DNA of 64,000 bases from Leucobacter viscericola. Lineage in GTDB: Bacteria; Actinomycetota; Actinomycetes; Actinomycetales; Microbacteriaceae. Under the pieces are notes generated by a model. The model was given only the letters and a program-made list of their open reading frames with translations, did no database searches and had not been told where the DNA came from. Positions 23,955 to 31,448 of the stretch are shown piece by piece. Position numbers and translations under genes: made by a program. The stretch's first letter is position 1. Each line of letters starts with the position of its first letter. The DNA is taken from assembly GCF_011299575.1 (NCBI RefSeq), contig NZ_CP049863.1:2542001-2606000 (forward strand). The letters are read 5' to 3'.

Positions 23955-25394
23955 ATGTCGACAGCAATGCCGCAACGCGAGATCAGCGATCTCGTCGATC
24001 AGAAGAGCCTGCGCAAGAACGTCGTTGCCGGATCAATCGGAGTGCTGGTGCACTGGTTCGATTGGGCCGTGTACGCCTACCTCGCGGGCACCCTTGCCAC
24101 CGTCTTCTTTCCCGAGGAGAATCACACCGCCGGTCTGCTGGCGGCCTTCGCCGTGTTCGCGGTTTCGTTTTTGGTGAGGCCCATCGGCGCGATCATCTTT
24201 GGTCGGCTCGGGGATCGGCTGGGGCGCAAGCAGACCCTGTCAATCGTGATCCTCGCGATGGCGCTCGCGACGCTCGTTCTCGGATTACTGCCCAGCTACG
24301 ATTCGATCGGCATCTGGGCGCCGATCCTGCTCATTGCCACGCGCATTGTGCAGGGCCTCGCCGCCGGCGGCGAGTTCGGCAGCGCCGCCGCGTTTCTGGG
24401 GGAGTTCTCGCCCGCGAAGCGCCGCGGTTTTGGCGTGAGCTGGTTGGAGTTCGGCAGCCTGCTCGGCTTTCTGCTCGCCTCGTTTGTGGTCTTCCTGCTG
24501 AACCAGGCGTTTACCACCGACGAGATTACCGCGTGGGCCTGGCGGATCCCGTTCCTGATTACCGTGCCGCTCGGGTTCGTGGGCCTCTACATTCGTCGCA
24601 AGATTGAGGACACCCCCGAGTTCAAGCAACTGCAAGAGCTTGAGACCGTCTCTCACGCCCCGGTCAAGGAGGTGTTTCAGCGCAACCTGAAACAGTTCAT
24701 TCAGACCTGTGGCATGGAGATCTTCATGAACGTCACGTTCTACGTGGTGCTCGTGTACCTGTTCACGTATCAAGAGGTCTACATAGGCATCGACGCCGGT
24801 CGGGCGGCGCTGCTTTCGACGATGGCCTCGGCTTTTGGGTTGATCGTGGTGCCGCTCGCGGGCATCGCCTCGGATCGCTTCGGTCGCAAGCCCGTGCTGA
24901 TGACGGCGGCCATTGCGCAGGTCTTGCTTTCGATCCCGATGTTTGCGCTGATGTCGTCGGGAGAAGAGTGGGCCGCGTTTGTGTCGACGCTCGGCCTCGC
25001 GCTGATCCTCGCGATTGTGCTCGGTACCCACGCGGTGACCGTGGTCGAGCTGTTCCCGACGCGCACACGGCAGACCGGCCTCTCGATCGCCTACGCCGTT
25101 ACCGCGGCGCTCTTTGCTGGCACCGCGCCGTACATGCTCACCTGGCTCATTGAAGCCACCGGCAACCACCTGGTGCCGGGTTTCTTCCTCGCCGTGGTTG
25201 GGGTTGTCGGGGTGATTACGGTGATCAGCATCCCTGAAACGCGTGGCATCTCGCTCATCAAGGAGCAGGATCTTGAGACCGCCACGGTGCAGATTCCCGC
25301 CGCGCTGCTTGAAAGCCCTGGCGCAGACCCCTCGTCATCCTGCGCGAGCGTCAGCGAGTCGCAGGATCTCCCACGAGACTCTGCGACTCACTAG
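23955..25394 (+). CDS. MHS-type major facilitator transporter with repeat-encoded tail
   Basis: Proton-coupled metabolite importer of 479 residues and 12 membrane segments. MHS signatures are the loop 2-3 motif GRLGDRLGRKQTL, the loop 4-5 RIVQGLAAGGEFGSAAAFLGE and SDRFGRKPVLM. Relatives carry dicarboxylates, betaines or aromatic acids. ATG 23955 fits the AAGGAG site better than the ATG six bases earlier. The last 20 or so residues (SSSCASVSESQDL and beyond) are translated from the palindromic repeat at 25334-25367, so this tail was acquired by repeat insertion and is unlikely to matter for transport. Confidence 0.88.
   Translation: MSTAMPQREISDLVDQKSLRKNVVAGSIGVLVHWFDWAVYAYLAGTLATVFFPEENHTAGLLAAFAVFAVSFLVRPIGAIIFGRLGDRLGRKQTLSIVILAMALATLVLGLLPSYDSIGIWAPILLIATRIVQGLAAGGEFGSAAAFLGEFSPAKRRGFGVSWLEFGSLLGFLLASFVVFLLNQAFTTDEITAWAWRIPFLITVPLGFVGLYIRRKIEDTPEFKQLQELETVSHAPVKEVFQRNLKQFIQTCGMEIFMNVTFYVVLVYLFTYQEVYIGIDAGRAALLSTMASAFGLIVVPLAGIASDRFGRKPVLMTAAIAQVLLSIPMFALMSSGEEWAAFVSTLGLALILAIVLGTHAVTVVELFPTRTRQTGLSIAYAVTAALFAGTAPYMLTWLIEATGNHLVPGFFLAVVGVVGVITVISIPETRGISLIKEQDLETATVQIPAALLESPGADPSSSCASVSESQDLPRDSATH
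25334..25367. repeat. Palindromic dispersed repeat, copy 2, inside the transporter's 3' end
   Basis: It starts GTCATCCTGCGCGAGC and ends GCGAGTCGCAGGATC, the same as the copy at 14775-14805 apart from two extra loop bases. TCCTGCG and CGCAGGA again form the stem. It is read through in frame as the end of the MHS transporter. A further CTGCGACTCA follows at about 25382. Confidence 0.82.
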
Positions 25395-25436
25395 CGCGCA
25401 CGCAGAGTGACCGAAAGTTAGGAAATAGGAGCCACC

Positions 25437-26927
25437 ATGTCCAAAACCCTCGCCGACTGGCAGTCCGCCGCGGCAGCACTGCAGTTCGACGGTCGTCCGT
25501 TCATCGGGGGAGCGCGGGCTGCTGCGCGCTCCGGCAACACCATCGAGAAGGTGAACCCGGCAACCGGTGCCGTCATTTCCCACGTGCACGACTGCGATGC
25601 GGCCGACGTTGACGTGGCGGTCGCCGCGGCGCGCGCCGCCTACGAGTCGGGCGAGTGGTCGCGGGCTGGCGCAGCGTTCCGCCGCGAGCGATTGCTGGAG
25701 CTGGCCCGGTTGATCGAGGCACGCTCCGACGAGTTTGCGCTCTACGACACCCTCGACATGGGCAAACCCGTGCGAGAGTCTTCCACGGTCGACGCCCCCG
25801 GATCCGCTGCCCTCTATCGCTTCTACGGAGAGGCGATAGATAAACAGGAGGACCTGATCCCGGTCACCCCGCCCGGCTCAACCGCCCTCGTGACCCGCGA
25901 ACCGCTCGGTGTGATCGGCGTGATTGTCGCCTGGAACTACCCGCTCGAGATCGTGACGTGGAAACTCGCGCCAGCGCTCGCCGCGGGCAACGCGGTCGTG
26001 GTGAAGCCGCCGGTGGAGGCCTCGCACTCGACGCTGCTGCTCGCCGAGCTGGCGATCGAGGCGGGCATCCCGGCCGGTGTGCTGAACGTGGTGACGGGTC
26101 GAGGATCGGTCGTGGGCAAGGCGCTTGCCCTGCACGACGACGTCGACATGCTGGCGTTCACCGGGTCGACCGAGGTCGCGAAACAGCTGCAGCAGTATGC
26201 GGGCCAATCGAACATGAAGCGCCTCGCGCTTGAGGCGGGTGGCAAGAGTTCAAACCTGATCTTTGCGGACTGCGAGGATCTGCAGCTCGCAGCCGAGAAG
26301 GCGGCGTTCGGCAGCTTCTACAACCAGGGTGAGGTGTGCTCGGCGAACTCGCGCATCTTTGTTGAGCGACCCGTGTACGAGGAGTTCTTGGAGCTGTACG
26401 CGGCTGCGGCACGGGCGTACGCTCCGGGGGATCCGCTTGATCCTGAAACGGGGATCGGCTCACTCGTGTCTGAGGCGCACGCCGATACCGTGTGGGCAAC
26501 CATCGAGAATGCCCGGCGAGACGGTCGCATCGTGACGGGCGGAACGCGCCCGGAGATTGGTGGATCCCGAGCCTTCATCGAGCCGACGATCGTGGCGGAC
26601 GTGCCCGCCGACCACGAGGTGCACACCCGCGAGATCTTCGGTCCGGTCGCCGTGGTGACCCCGTTCGACACCGAGGAGGAGGCGATCGCGCGCGCGAACG
26701 AGACCCCGTACGGGCTGGCGGCTTCTCTCTGGACGGGGTCCCTCGCGCGAGCCCACCGGGTGTCCGCGCGGCTCGTGGCGGGGACGGTCTCAGTGAACAC
26801 GGTCGACGCGCTCGGCTTCACAACCCCGTTCGGCGGCTTCAAACAGTCGGGCTTTGGCCGCGACCTCTCGGTGCACGCGCTCGAAAACTACACGGACTAC
26901 AAAACGACCTGGATGCAGTGGGGGTGA
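25437..26927 (+). CDS. NAD(P)+-dependent aldehyde dehydrogenase
   Basis: The 496-residue enzyme oxidises an aldehyde to the acid in the cytoplasm. Conserved elements: the cofactor/oxyanion asparagine in VIVAWNYPLEIVTWKLAPALAAGNAVVVKP, GSTEV, general base E266 in LEAGGKSSN, nucleophile C301 in NQGEVCSA, and the closing PFGGFKQSGFGRDL. The sequence resembles the gamma-glutamyl-aminobutyraldehyde/betaine aldehyde group, but specificity cannot be fixed. TAGGAG precedes ATG 25437. With the class III aminotransferase downstream it suggests an amine to aldehyde to acid route. Confidence 0.92.
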   Translation: MSKTLADWQSAAAALQFDGRPFIGGARAAARSGNTIEKVNPATGAVISHVHDCDAADVDVAVAAARAAYESGEWSRAGAAFRRERLLELARLIEARSDEFALYDTLDMGKPVRESSTVDAPGSAALYRFYGEAIDKQEDLIPVTPPGSTALVTREPLGVIGVIVAWNYPLEIVTWKLAPALAAGNAVVVKPPVEASHSTLLLAELAIEAGIPAGVLNVVTGRGSVVGKALALHDDVDMLAFTGSTEVAKQLQQYAGQSNMKRLALEAGGKSSNLIFADCEDLQLAAEKAAFGSFYNQGEVCSANSRIFVERPVYEEFLELYAAAARAYAPGDPLDPETGIGSLVSEAHADTVWATIENARRDGRIVTGGTRPEIGGSRAFIEPTIVADVPADHEVHTREIFGPVAVVTPFDTEEEAIARANETPYGLAASLWTGSLARAHRVSARLVAGTVSVNTVDALGFTTPFGGFKQSGFGRDLSVHALENYTDYKTTWMQWG

Positions 26928-26969
26928 CCCCGATCCGCCCCGAACTGCCCCGGACCACCCCGAACTGCC

Positions 26970-27034
26970 CAATCGAGTGCTGCCATATTGCTAGTTCAGC
27001 TCGGCTCAACCCGCAATATGGCAACACTCGATTG
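26970..27034 (+). terminator. Long hairpin after the aldehyde dehydrogenase gene
   Basis: Arms 26970-26991 and 27013-27034 are 22 bases each with one mismatch (core GCCATATTGC/GCAATATGGC). The loop is 21 bases. Upstream, CCCCGAACTGCCC occurs twice, 20 bases apart. There is no T-run. Its position suggests a transcription end or mRNA-stabilising structure. Confidence 0.7.
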
Positions 27035-27139
27035 GCTAGGCGGAGAGACTCAATCTATTGGACAGAAATTCTGTGAGAATATCTTTATTGATTCGGTGCC
27101 CGAATCCTGCGGAAAGTGGTCACTTAAGGAGTTATTTCG

Positions 27140-28060
27140 ATGGCGCGAGACTTTCGAGCGAATTTTGCGCGAAAGATCATTCGAGCTGACTATCACCTTG
27201 ACGACACGTTCCTCGGCGGTATTGCAAATGATTCAGGCGATCCGAGCGCGAAATTCTACCTGAAACTAGACCGGGCGAAGCGAGGCAAATACATTACTAA
27301 CCGATTCCTTGCTGTCCTTTTGCACGGTTACTCCGCATTCAGCTTCGGTCTCTGGGCGGCGGTTGCGTTAGGGGCCGTGTTCAAGGGTGACGACATAGAT
27401 GTTGGTGTCGGGATTGTGACCATCGCGATTCTGCTGCTCGGGTGTTTATTCCTCTGGTTTGCCCTCAGAGCGATCTCCTGGCTGCGTTGGATGGTGCGCA
27501 ACTGGCGCGTCACACAGGTCGTACCGGCCAGCGGAAGTAAGTCGAAGAAGAAGCCCCGCTCGACGCTCGGAAATGACTCGATAATCGGGCAAACGCGATT
27601 GGAAAGACCCAGAGCTCATCCGTCTGACGTTCTCGATATTGCGCGTACGTGGTTTATCCAAGAGTTTGTCAGAAAACACGTAAAGGCAGATTATCGTCCG
27701 GGTGACAGTCTTCTCATCGGCTACTTTCCGACCTCCACTAATCGTGCCGTTATTCGCTGGTATCCGGAGGAATTCATCGATGGCGGAAAACTGTGGCGGC
27801 TGATAATGTTCATCCTTACGTTATTGCCGTTCATGCTGGCTTTTTGGATACTTTGTGCGGTTTTGTCGAGCCTCGAATACTTCTTCATCCCAGTTAACTC
27901 CTACTTCTACGTCATCGTTATCTCCATCATGTGGTCAGTGGTCCTGGGGGCACAGGGCTTTATGCGTTGGATGATTCGGAACTGGAACACAAGCAGAGGC
28001 AAAAAACTGTCGAAAGACCAGCCGACGCATGAACCAACGGTCCGCTTGCGGTCTCAGTAG
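27140..28060 (+). CDS. Membrane protein of unknown function with an internal duplication
   Basis: I do not recognise a family. The 306-residue protein consists of two similar halves (about 1-130 and 170-290). Each starts with a charged ADYxxxDSxL-type segment (RKIIRADYHLDDTFLGG; RKHVKADYRPGDSLLIG). Each continues into two hydrophobic helices and ends with an aromatic/basic motif (WLRWMVRNWRV; FMRWMIRNWNT). That gives four predicted membrane helices and a basic linker (KSKKKPRSTL). AAGGAG is 9 bases upstream of ATG 27140. Base composition is clearly less GC-rich than the flanking catabolic genes, which suggests later insertion. Confidence 0.75.
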   Translation: MARDFRANFARKIIRADYHLDDTFLGGIANDSGDPSAKFYLKLDRAKRGKYITNRFLAVLLHGYSAFSFGLWAAVALGAVFKGDDIDVGVGIVTIAILLLGCLFLWFALRAISWLRWMVRNWRVTQVVPASGSKSKKKPRSTLGNDSIIGQTRLERPRAHPSDVLDIARTWFIQEFVRKHVKADYRPGDSLLIGYFPTSTNRAVIRWYPEEFIDGGKLWRLIMFILTLLPFMLAFWILCAVLSSLEYFFIPVNSYFYVIVISIMWSVVLGAQGFMRWMIRNWNTSRGKKLSKDQPTHEPTVRLRSQ

Positions 28061-28157
28061 TGGGTAGCCGAGAGGTGCTGAGATCATCTCGCTGGGGCTC
28101 GGTCGAGACCGAACAGGTTGTGGATGCTCAAACGCGGCTGCATCGCTCTAGATGATG

Positions 28158-28200
28158 CAGCCCAGCCAATTTAACTATTTTACTGATTGGTTGGGCGCTG
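28158..28200. promoter_or_regulatory. Imperfect inverted repeat upstream of the aminotransferase gene
   Basis: CAGCCCAGCCAAT (28158-28170) and ATTGGTTGGGCGCTG (28186-28200) flank an AT-rich 15-base centre. It lies about 65 bases upstream of the start codon, a plausible operator. Confidence 0.4.
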
Positions 28201-28265
28201 TCACGATGGGTTCAATCGGCGGGCGCACCCGCTCTGGTCAGAGTCGACTGAGAGGAAACAGAACT

Positions 28266-29699
28266 ATGACACTGCAGCAGGAACTTGAGGTTGAATTCGT
28301 CGAGACAGACGCACCGAGCGGTCTCGCCGAGATTGCCAAGCGGCACCTCGTCATGAACTTCACCCCCGCAAGCAAGTACCGCGAAGACGATCTCCCGATC
28401 TTTGTGCGGGGTGAGCACTGCTCGGTGTTCGACGAGAGCGGTCGCCGCTTCTTTGACGGCCTGGCGGGGCTCTTCTGCGTGCAGCTCGGATACACGCACG
28501 GTGCAGAGGTGGGCGAGGCGGTTCGGGATCAGCTCGCCACGTTGCCCTACCAGACCACCTGGAGTGTGGCCCATCCTCCTGCAGCGCTCCTCGCGCAGAA
28601 GATCGCTCAGCTCGCGCCCGGCGATCTGAATCGCGTCTTCTTTGCCTCGGGCGGTGGTGAGTCGAACGAGGCCGCCATCAAGCTCGCGCGGCAGTACCAC
28701 ATCACCCGCGGCGACCACGCCCGCTACAAGTTCATCGCCCGCCGGGTCGCCTACCACGGCACTAGCTTCGGGGCCATGTCCCTCAACGGCATGACCGACG
28801 TGCGCAAGATGTTCGAACCGCTCATGAACGGTGTGCGCCACACGCACAACACTAAGCGCTACCGTCGCCCCGAGGGTGAGACGGCCGCGCAGACCACCGA
28901 GTTTCTGCTCGGTGAACTTGAGTCGCTGATCGTGCAAGAGGGATCCGACACTATCGCCGCGATCATCATGGAGCCGCTGCAGAACGCTGGCGGCAGCCTG
29001 ACCCCTCCCACTCCCGAGTACTTCACTGGAGTGCGGGCCCTCTGCGACAAATACGGGATTCTGATGATCGCCGACGAGGTCATCACCGGGTACGGCCGCC
29101 TCGGCTCGTGGTTCGGATCGACGCACTACGGCTTCCAGCCCGACATGATCACCTTTGCCAAGGGCATCGCCTCGGCGTACATGCCGCTCGGCGGTGTGAT
29201 CGCGAGTGACCGGGTGATCGAGACGGTGCTCGACGGTCCACTCGGCATGTTCAATCACGCGCTCACCTATGGCGGACACCCGGTTGCCTGTGCCGCGGCG
29301 CTCAAAAACCTCGAGATCATGGAGCGCGAGGGAGTTGTCGAGAACGTGGCCGCGCTCAGCCCGTATCTCGGCGAGAAGCTCGCTGCGGTGGCATCGAAGC
29401 ACAAGAACATCGTGGGCGATCTGCGCGGCGACGGCTTCCACCGCAGCTTTGAGCTGGTTACGAACCACGACACGAAGCGCTGGGAAGCCGAGCCTCTCAG
29501 TGCTGGTGACTTTGTAGAGGGCCACCTGAACCCGGCGCTCACCGAGGTTGGCCTGCTCTGCCGCGTTGCGATTGACGCCGAGGGCAATCCGCTCGTGCAG
29601 GTCTCGCCGCCGCTCGTTATGACCCGCGAGGACATTGACGAGCTGACAGACCTGCTTGACCGCGCCTTCAGTCTGGCTGTGGCGAGCGCGGGACTGTAA
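28266..29699 (+). CDS. Class III PLP-dependent aminotransferase
   Basis: The 477-residue omega-aminotransferase-type enzyme transfers an amino group from an amine or beta/omega-amino acid to a keto acid. The PLP site includes the phosphate-binding FASGGGESNEAAIKLARQY, the Asp in MIADEVITGYGRLG and catalytic K299 in ITFAKGIASAYMPLGG. LTYGGHPVACAAAL is also typical. ATG 28266 has GAGAGGA upstream; the frame is open earlier without a ribosome site. It has its own promoter region and a very long hairpin 3' of it. It probably feeds the aldehyde dehydrogenase. Confidence 0.9.
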   Translation: MTLQQELEVEFVETDAPSGLAEIAKRHLVMNFTPASKYREDDLPIFVRGEHCSVFDESGRRFFDGLAGLFCVQLGYTHGAEVGEAVRDQLATLPYQTTWSVAHPPAALLAQKIAQLAPGDLNRVFFASGGGESNEAAIKLARQYHITRGDHARYKFIARRVAYHGTSFGAMSLNGMTDVRKMFEPLMNGVRHTHNTKRYRRPEGETAAQTTEFLLGELESLIVQEGSDTIAAIIMEPLQNAGGSLTPPTPEYFTGVRALCDKYGILMIADEVITGYGRLGSWFGSTHYGFQPDMITFAKGIASAYMPLGGVIASDRVIETVLDGPLGMFNHALTYGGHPVACAAALKNLEIMEREGVVENVAALSPYLGEKLAAVASKHKNIVGDLRGDGFHRSFELVTNHDTKRWEAEPLSAGDFVEGHLNPALTEVGLLCRVAIDAEGNPLVQVSPPLVMTREDIDELTDLLDRAFSLAVASAGL

Positions 29700-30017
29700 C
29701 AAGCCTGGCCTGGCCCGCCCAATCTGACCTGGCCCTCCCAATCTGACCCGGCCAACTCGACCTGACCCAACCTGTCCTGTCCTGACCTGACCTGACCTGA
29801 CCGTCTCCCCGTCCCCCCCCAGCCCCAGTTTTGGGGTCAGTTTCTGGTACTAAAACGCTGTTTAGTACCAGAAACTGACCCCAAAACTGGGAGTGGGAGG
29901 GAGAGGGAGCGGGAGCGGGAGGGCGGGAGAGTGAAGGGGAGAGGAAAGGGCAGAAGCGAGAGCAGAGAAACAACGCAGAATGACCGGACCCCCACCATCA
30001 ACGACGATGAGGACCCC
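29700..30017. other. Low-complexity intergenic region between aminotransferase and permease genes
   Basis: 318 bases. First come C-rich direct repeats: GGCC(C)TCCCAATCTGACC-like units, then CCTGACCTGACC runs at about 29700-29815. A 31-base perfect hairpin follows at 29824-29891, and then a purine tract of GGGAG/GAGAGG repeats to about 29960. GATGAGGA before ATG 30018 is the ribosome site. No gene seen. Confidence 0.7.
29824..29891 (+). terminator. 31-bp perfect hairpin after the aminotransferase gene
   Basis: Arms 29824-29854 and 29861-29891 are exactly complementary over 31 bases (ends CCCAGTTTTGGGG and CCCCAAAACTGGG) with loop ACGCTG. It is the longest perfect palindrome seen in the window. 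It is not followed by T residues. Confidence 0.8.
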
Positions 30018-31448
30018 ATGAGCGAGTACCCCAAGCTGACAACAGCGACCACAAAAATAGTCACCTTCGAACGCCGCCACATCAGGCCGATTCCCGAAGA
30101 CGAGCGGCACGGCACCACACGGGGCCTCTTCTTCGTGTGGCTCGGCATCAACATGCTGCCGCTCACGGTGGTGACCGGCGCCCTCGGACCGACCCTGTTC
30201 GGGCTCTCGCTCGGCTGGACCATCACCGCGGTTATCATCGGCAATGTGATCGGCGGATTCGGCGCCGCCCTGCACGCCTCGCAGGGCCCGCAGCTCGGCA
30301 TCCCGCAGATGCTGCAGGCCCGGGGGCAGTTCGGCTACTTCGGAGGCAGCCTGCTCGCGCTCATCGCGCTGATCATGTTTCTCGGGTTCTTCGCCTCGAA
30401 CCTGGTGGTGGCTGCGCAGAGTTTCGCGGCGGTGTTTCACAACGACGCGATTAACGTCGGCATCATTGTCTGCGCGGCTATCGCCCTCGCGGTCGCGATT
30501 TTCGGCTACGACCTGGTGCGCAAGCTCATGGCGGTGTTCTCCGTGGTGATCGGCGCGCTTGTTGTCATCTCAATCCTCATCGCGGTTGCAAACCCCGAGA
30601 CATTCGCCCCACACACCGAGCTCGGCTTCAACGTCGCGGGCTTCTTTGGCATGCTCGCGATCGGCGTCACCTGGCAACTCGCTTACGCACCCTACGTCTC
30701 CGACTACTCCCGCTACATGCCAAAAGAGGGCGGCGCGAGGCAGGCGTTTTGGGCCACCTACTCGGGCCTCGTGATCGGCACGGTGCTGGTCATGATTCTC
30801 GGTGCACTCGTTGGCCTGACCACAACCGACGGCGACACGATGGCCGCGCTCGGCAGGCTGCTCGGCGGCTTTGGTCCGGTTGTGCTGTTTGCGTTTGGCA
30901 TCGCCTCCGCCGTCATGAACTCCTCGAACATCTACTCGGGTGTGATGTGCTCCCTGACCGTCTTCGAGACGATCTCGGCCAAGATTCGTATCAACACGAG
31001 CAAGCGCGTCATCATGACGATCGCCTACGCGAGCGTCGCGATGCTGGCTGCGCTGCTCGGCAAAGACAACTTCCTCGTGATCTTCGGCGACTTCGTGACT
31101 ATCCTGCTGTACGTGCTGATCCCGTGGTCGGCCATCAACCTGATCGACTACTTCGTGCTGCGCAAGGGCCACTACAACGTCGACGATATGTTCCGCCGCG
31201 ACGGCGGGCAGTACGGCAAGTGGGACACGATCGGTCTGGTCAGCTACCTCGTCGGCATCATCGTGCAGCTGCCGTTTATGGTCACCACGATGTACACGGG
31301 CCCCCTCGCGGAGCCCCTCGGCTTTGTCGATGTCGCCTGGATCGTTGGCTTCGCGGTTCCCGCGCTCGTCTACGGGCTGTGGAAGCGGGCGGCGATCAGT
31401 AAACCAGCGGTGATGGTCGAGGCAGGCGCAGGGACGGGTGCACCATGA
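30018..31448 (+). CDS. NCS1-family purine/cytosine-type permease (first paralog)
   Basis: The 476-residue, 12-helix nucleobase:cation symporter-1 family importer has helix 1 with GINMLPLTVVTGALGP and a central LHASQGPQLGIPQMLQARGQFG, the family's diagnostic motif. Further motifs are WQLAYAPYVSDYSRYMPKEG, LIPWSAINLIDYF and RDGGQYGKWDTIGLVSY. NCS1 substrates include cytosine, hydantoins, allantoin and thiamine. ATG 30018 opens a three-gene operon: its stop overlaps the amidohydrolase start by 4 bases, and a close paralog follows. The ligand is probably what the amidohydrolase acts on. Confidence 0.9.
   Translation: MSEYPKLTTATTKIVTFERRHIRPIPEDERHGTTRGLFFVWLGINMLPLTVVTGALGPTLFGLSLGWTITAVIIGNVIGGFGAALHASQGPQLGIPQMLQARGQFGYFGGSLLALIALIMFLGFFASNLVVAAQSFAAVFHNDAINVGIIVCAAIALAVAIFGYDLVRKLMAVFSVVIGALVVISILIAVANPETFAPHTELGFNVAGFFGMLAIGVTWQLAYAPYVSDYSRYMPKEGGARQAFWATYSGLVIGTVLVMILGALVGLTTTDGDTMAALGRLLGGFGPVVLFAFGIASAVMNSSNIYSGVMCSLTVFETISAKIRINTSKRVIMTIAYASVAMLAALLGKDNFLVIFGDFVTILLYVLIPWSAINLIDYFVLRKGHYNVDDMFRRDGGQYGKWDTIGLVSYLVGIIVQLPFMVTTMYTGPLAEPLGFVDVAWIVGFAVPALVYGLWKRAAISKPAVMVEAGAGTGAP

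Noticed and set aside
27035..28265. Prophage remnant or insertion sequence at the lower-GC segment
   Set aside because: No transposase, integrase, terminal repeats or target duplications were found.
28212..29741. 509-codon minus-strand frame opposite the aminotransferase
   Set aside because: The aminotransferase has all PLP motifs; the antisense product has no family features.
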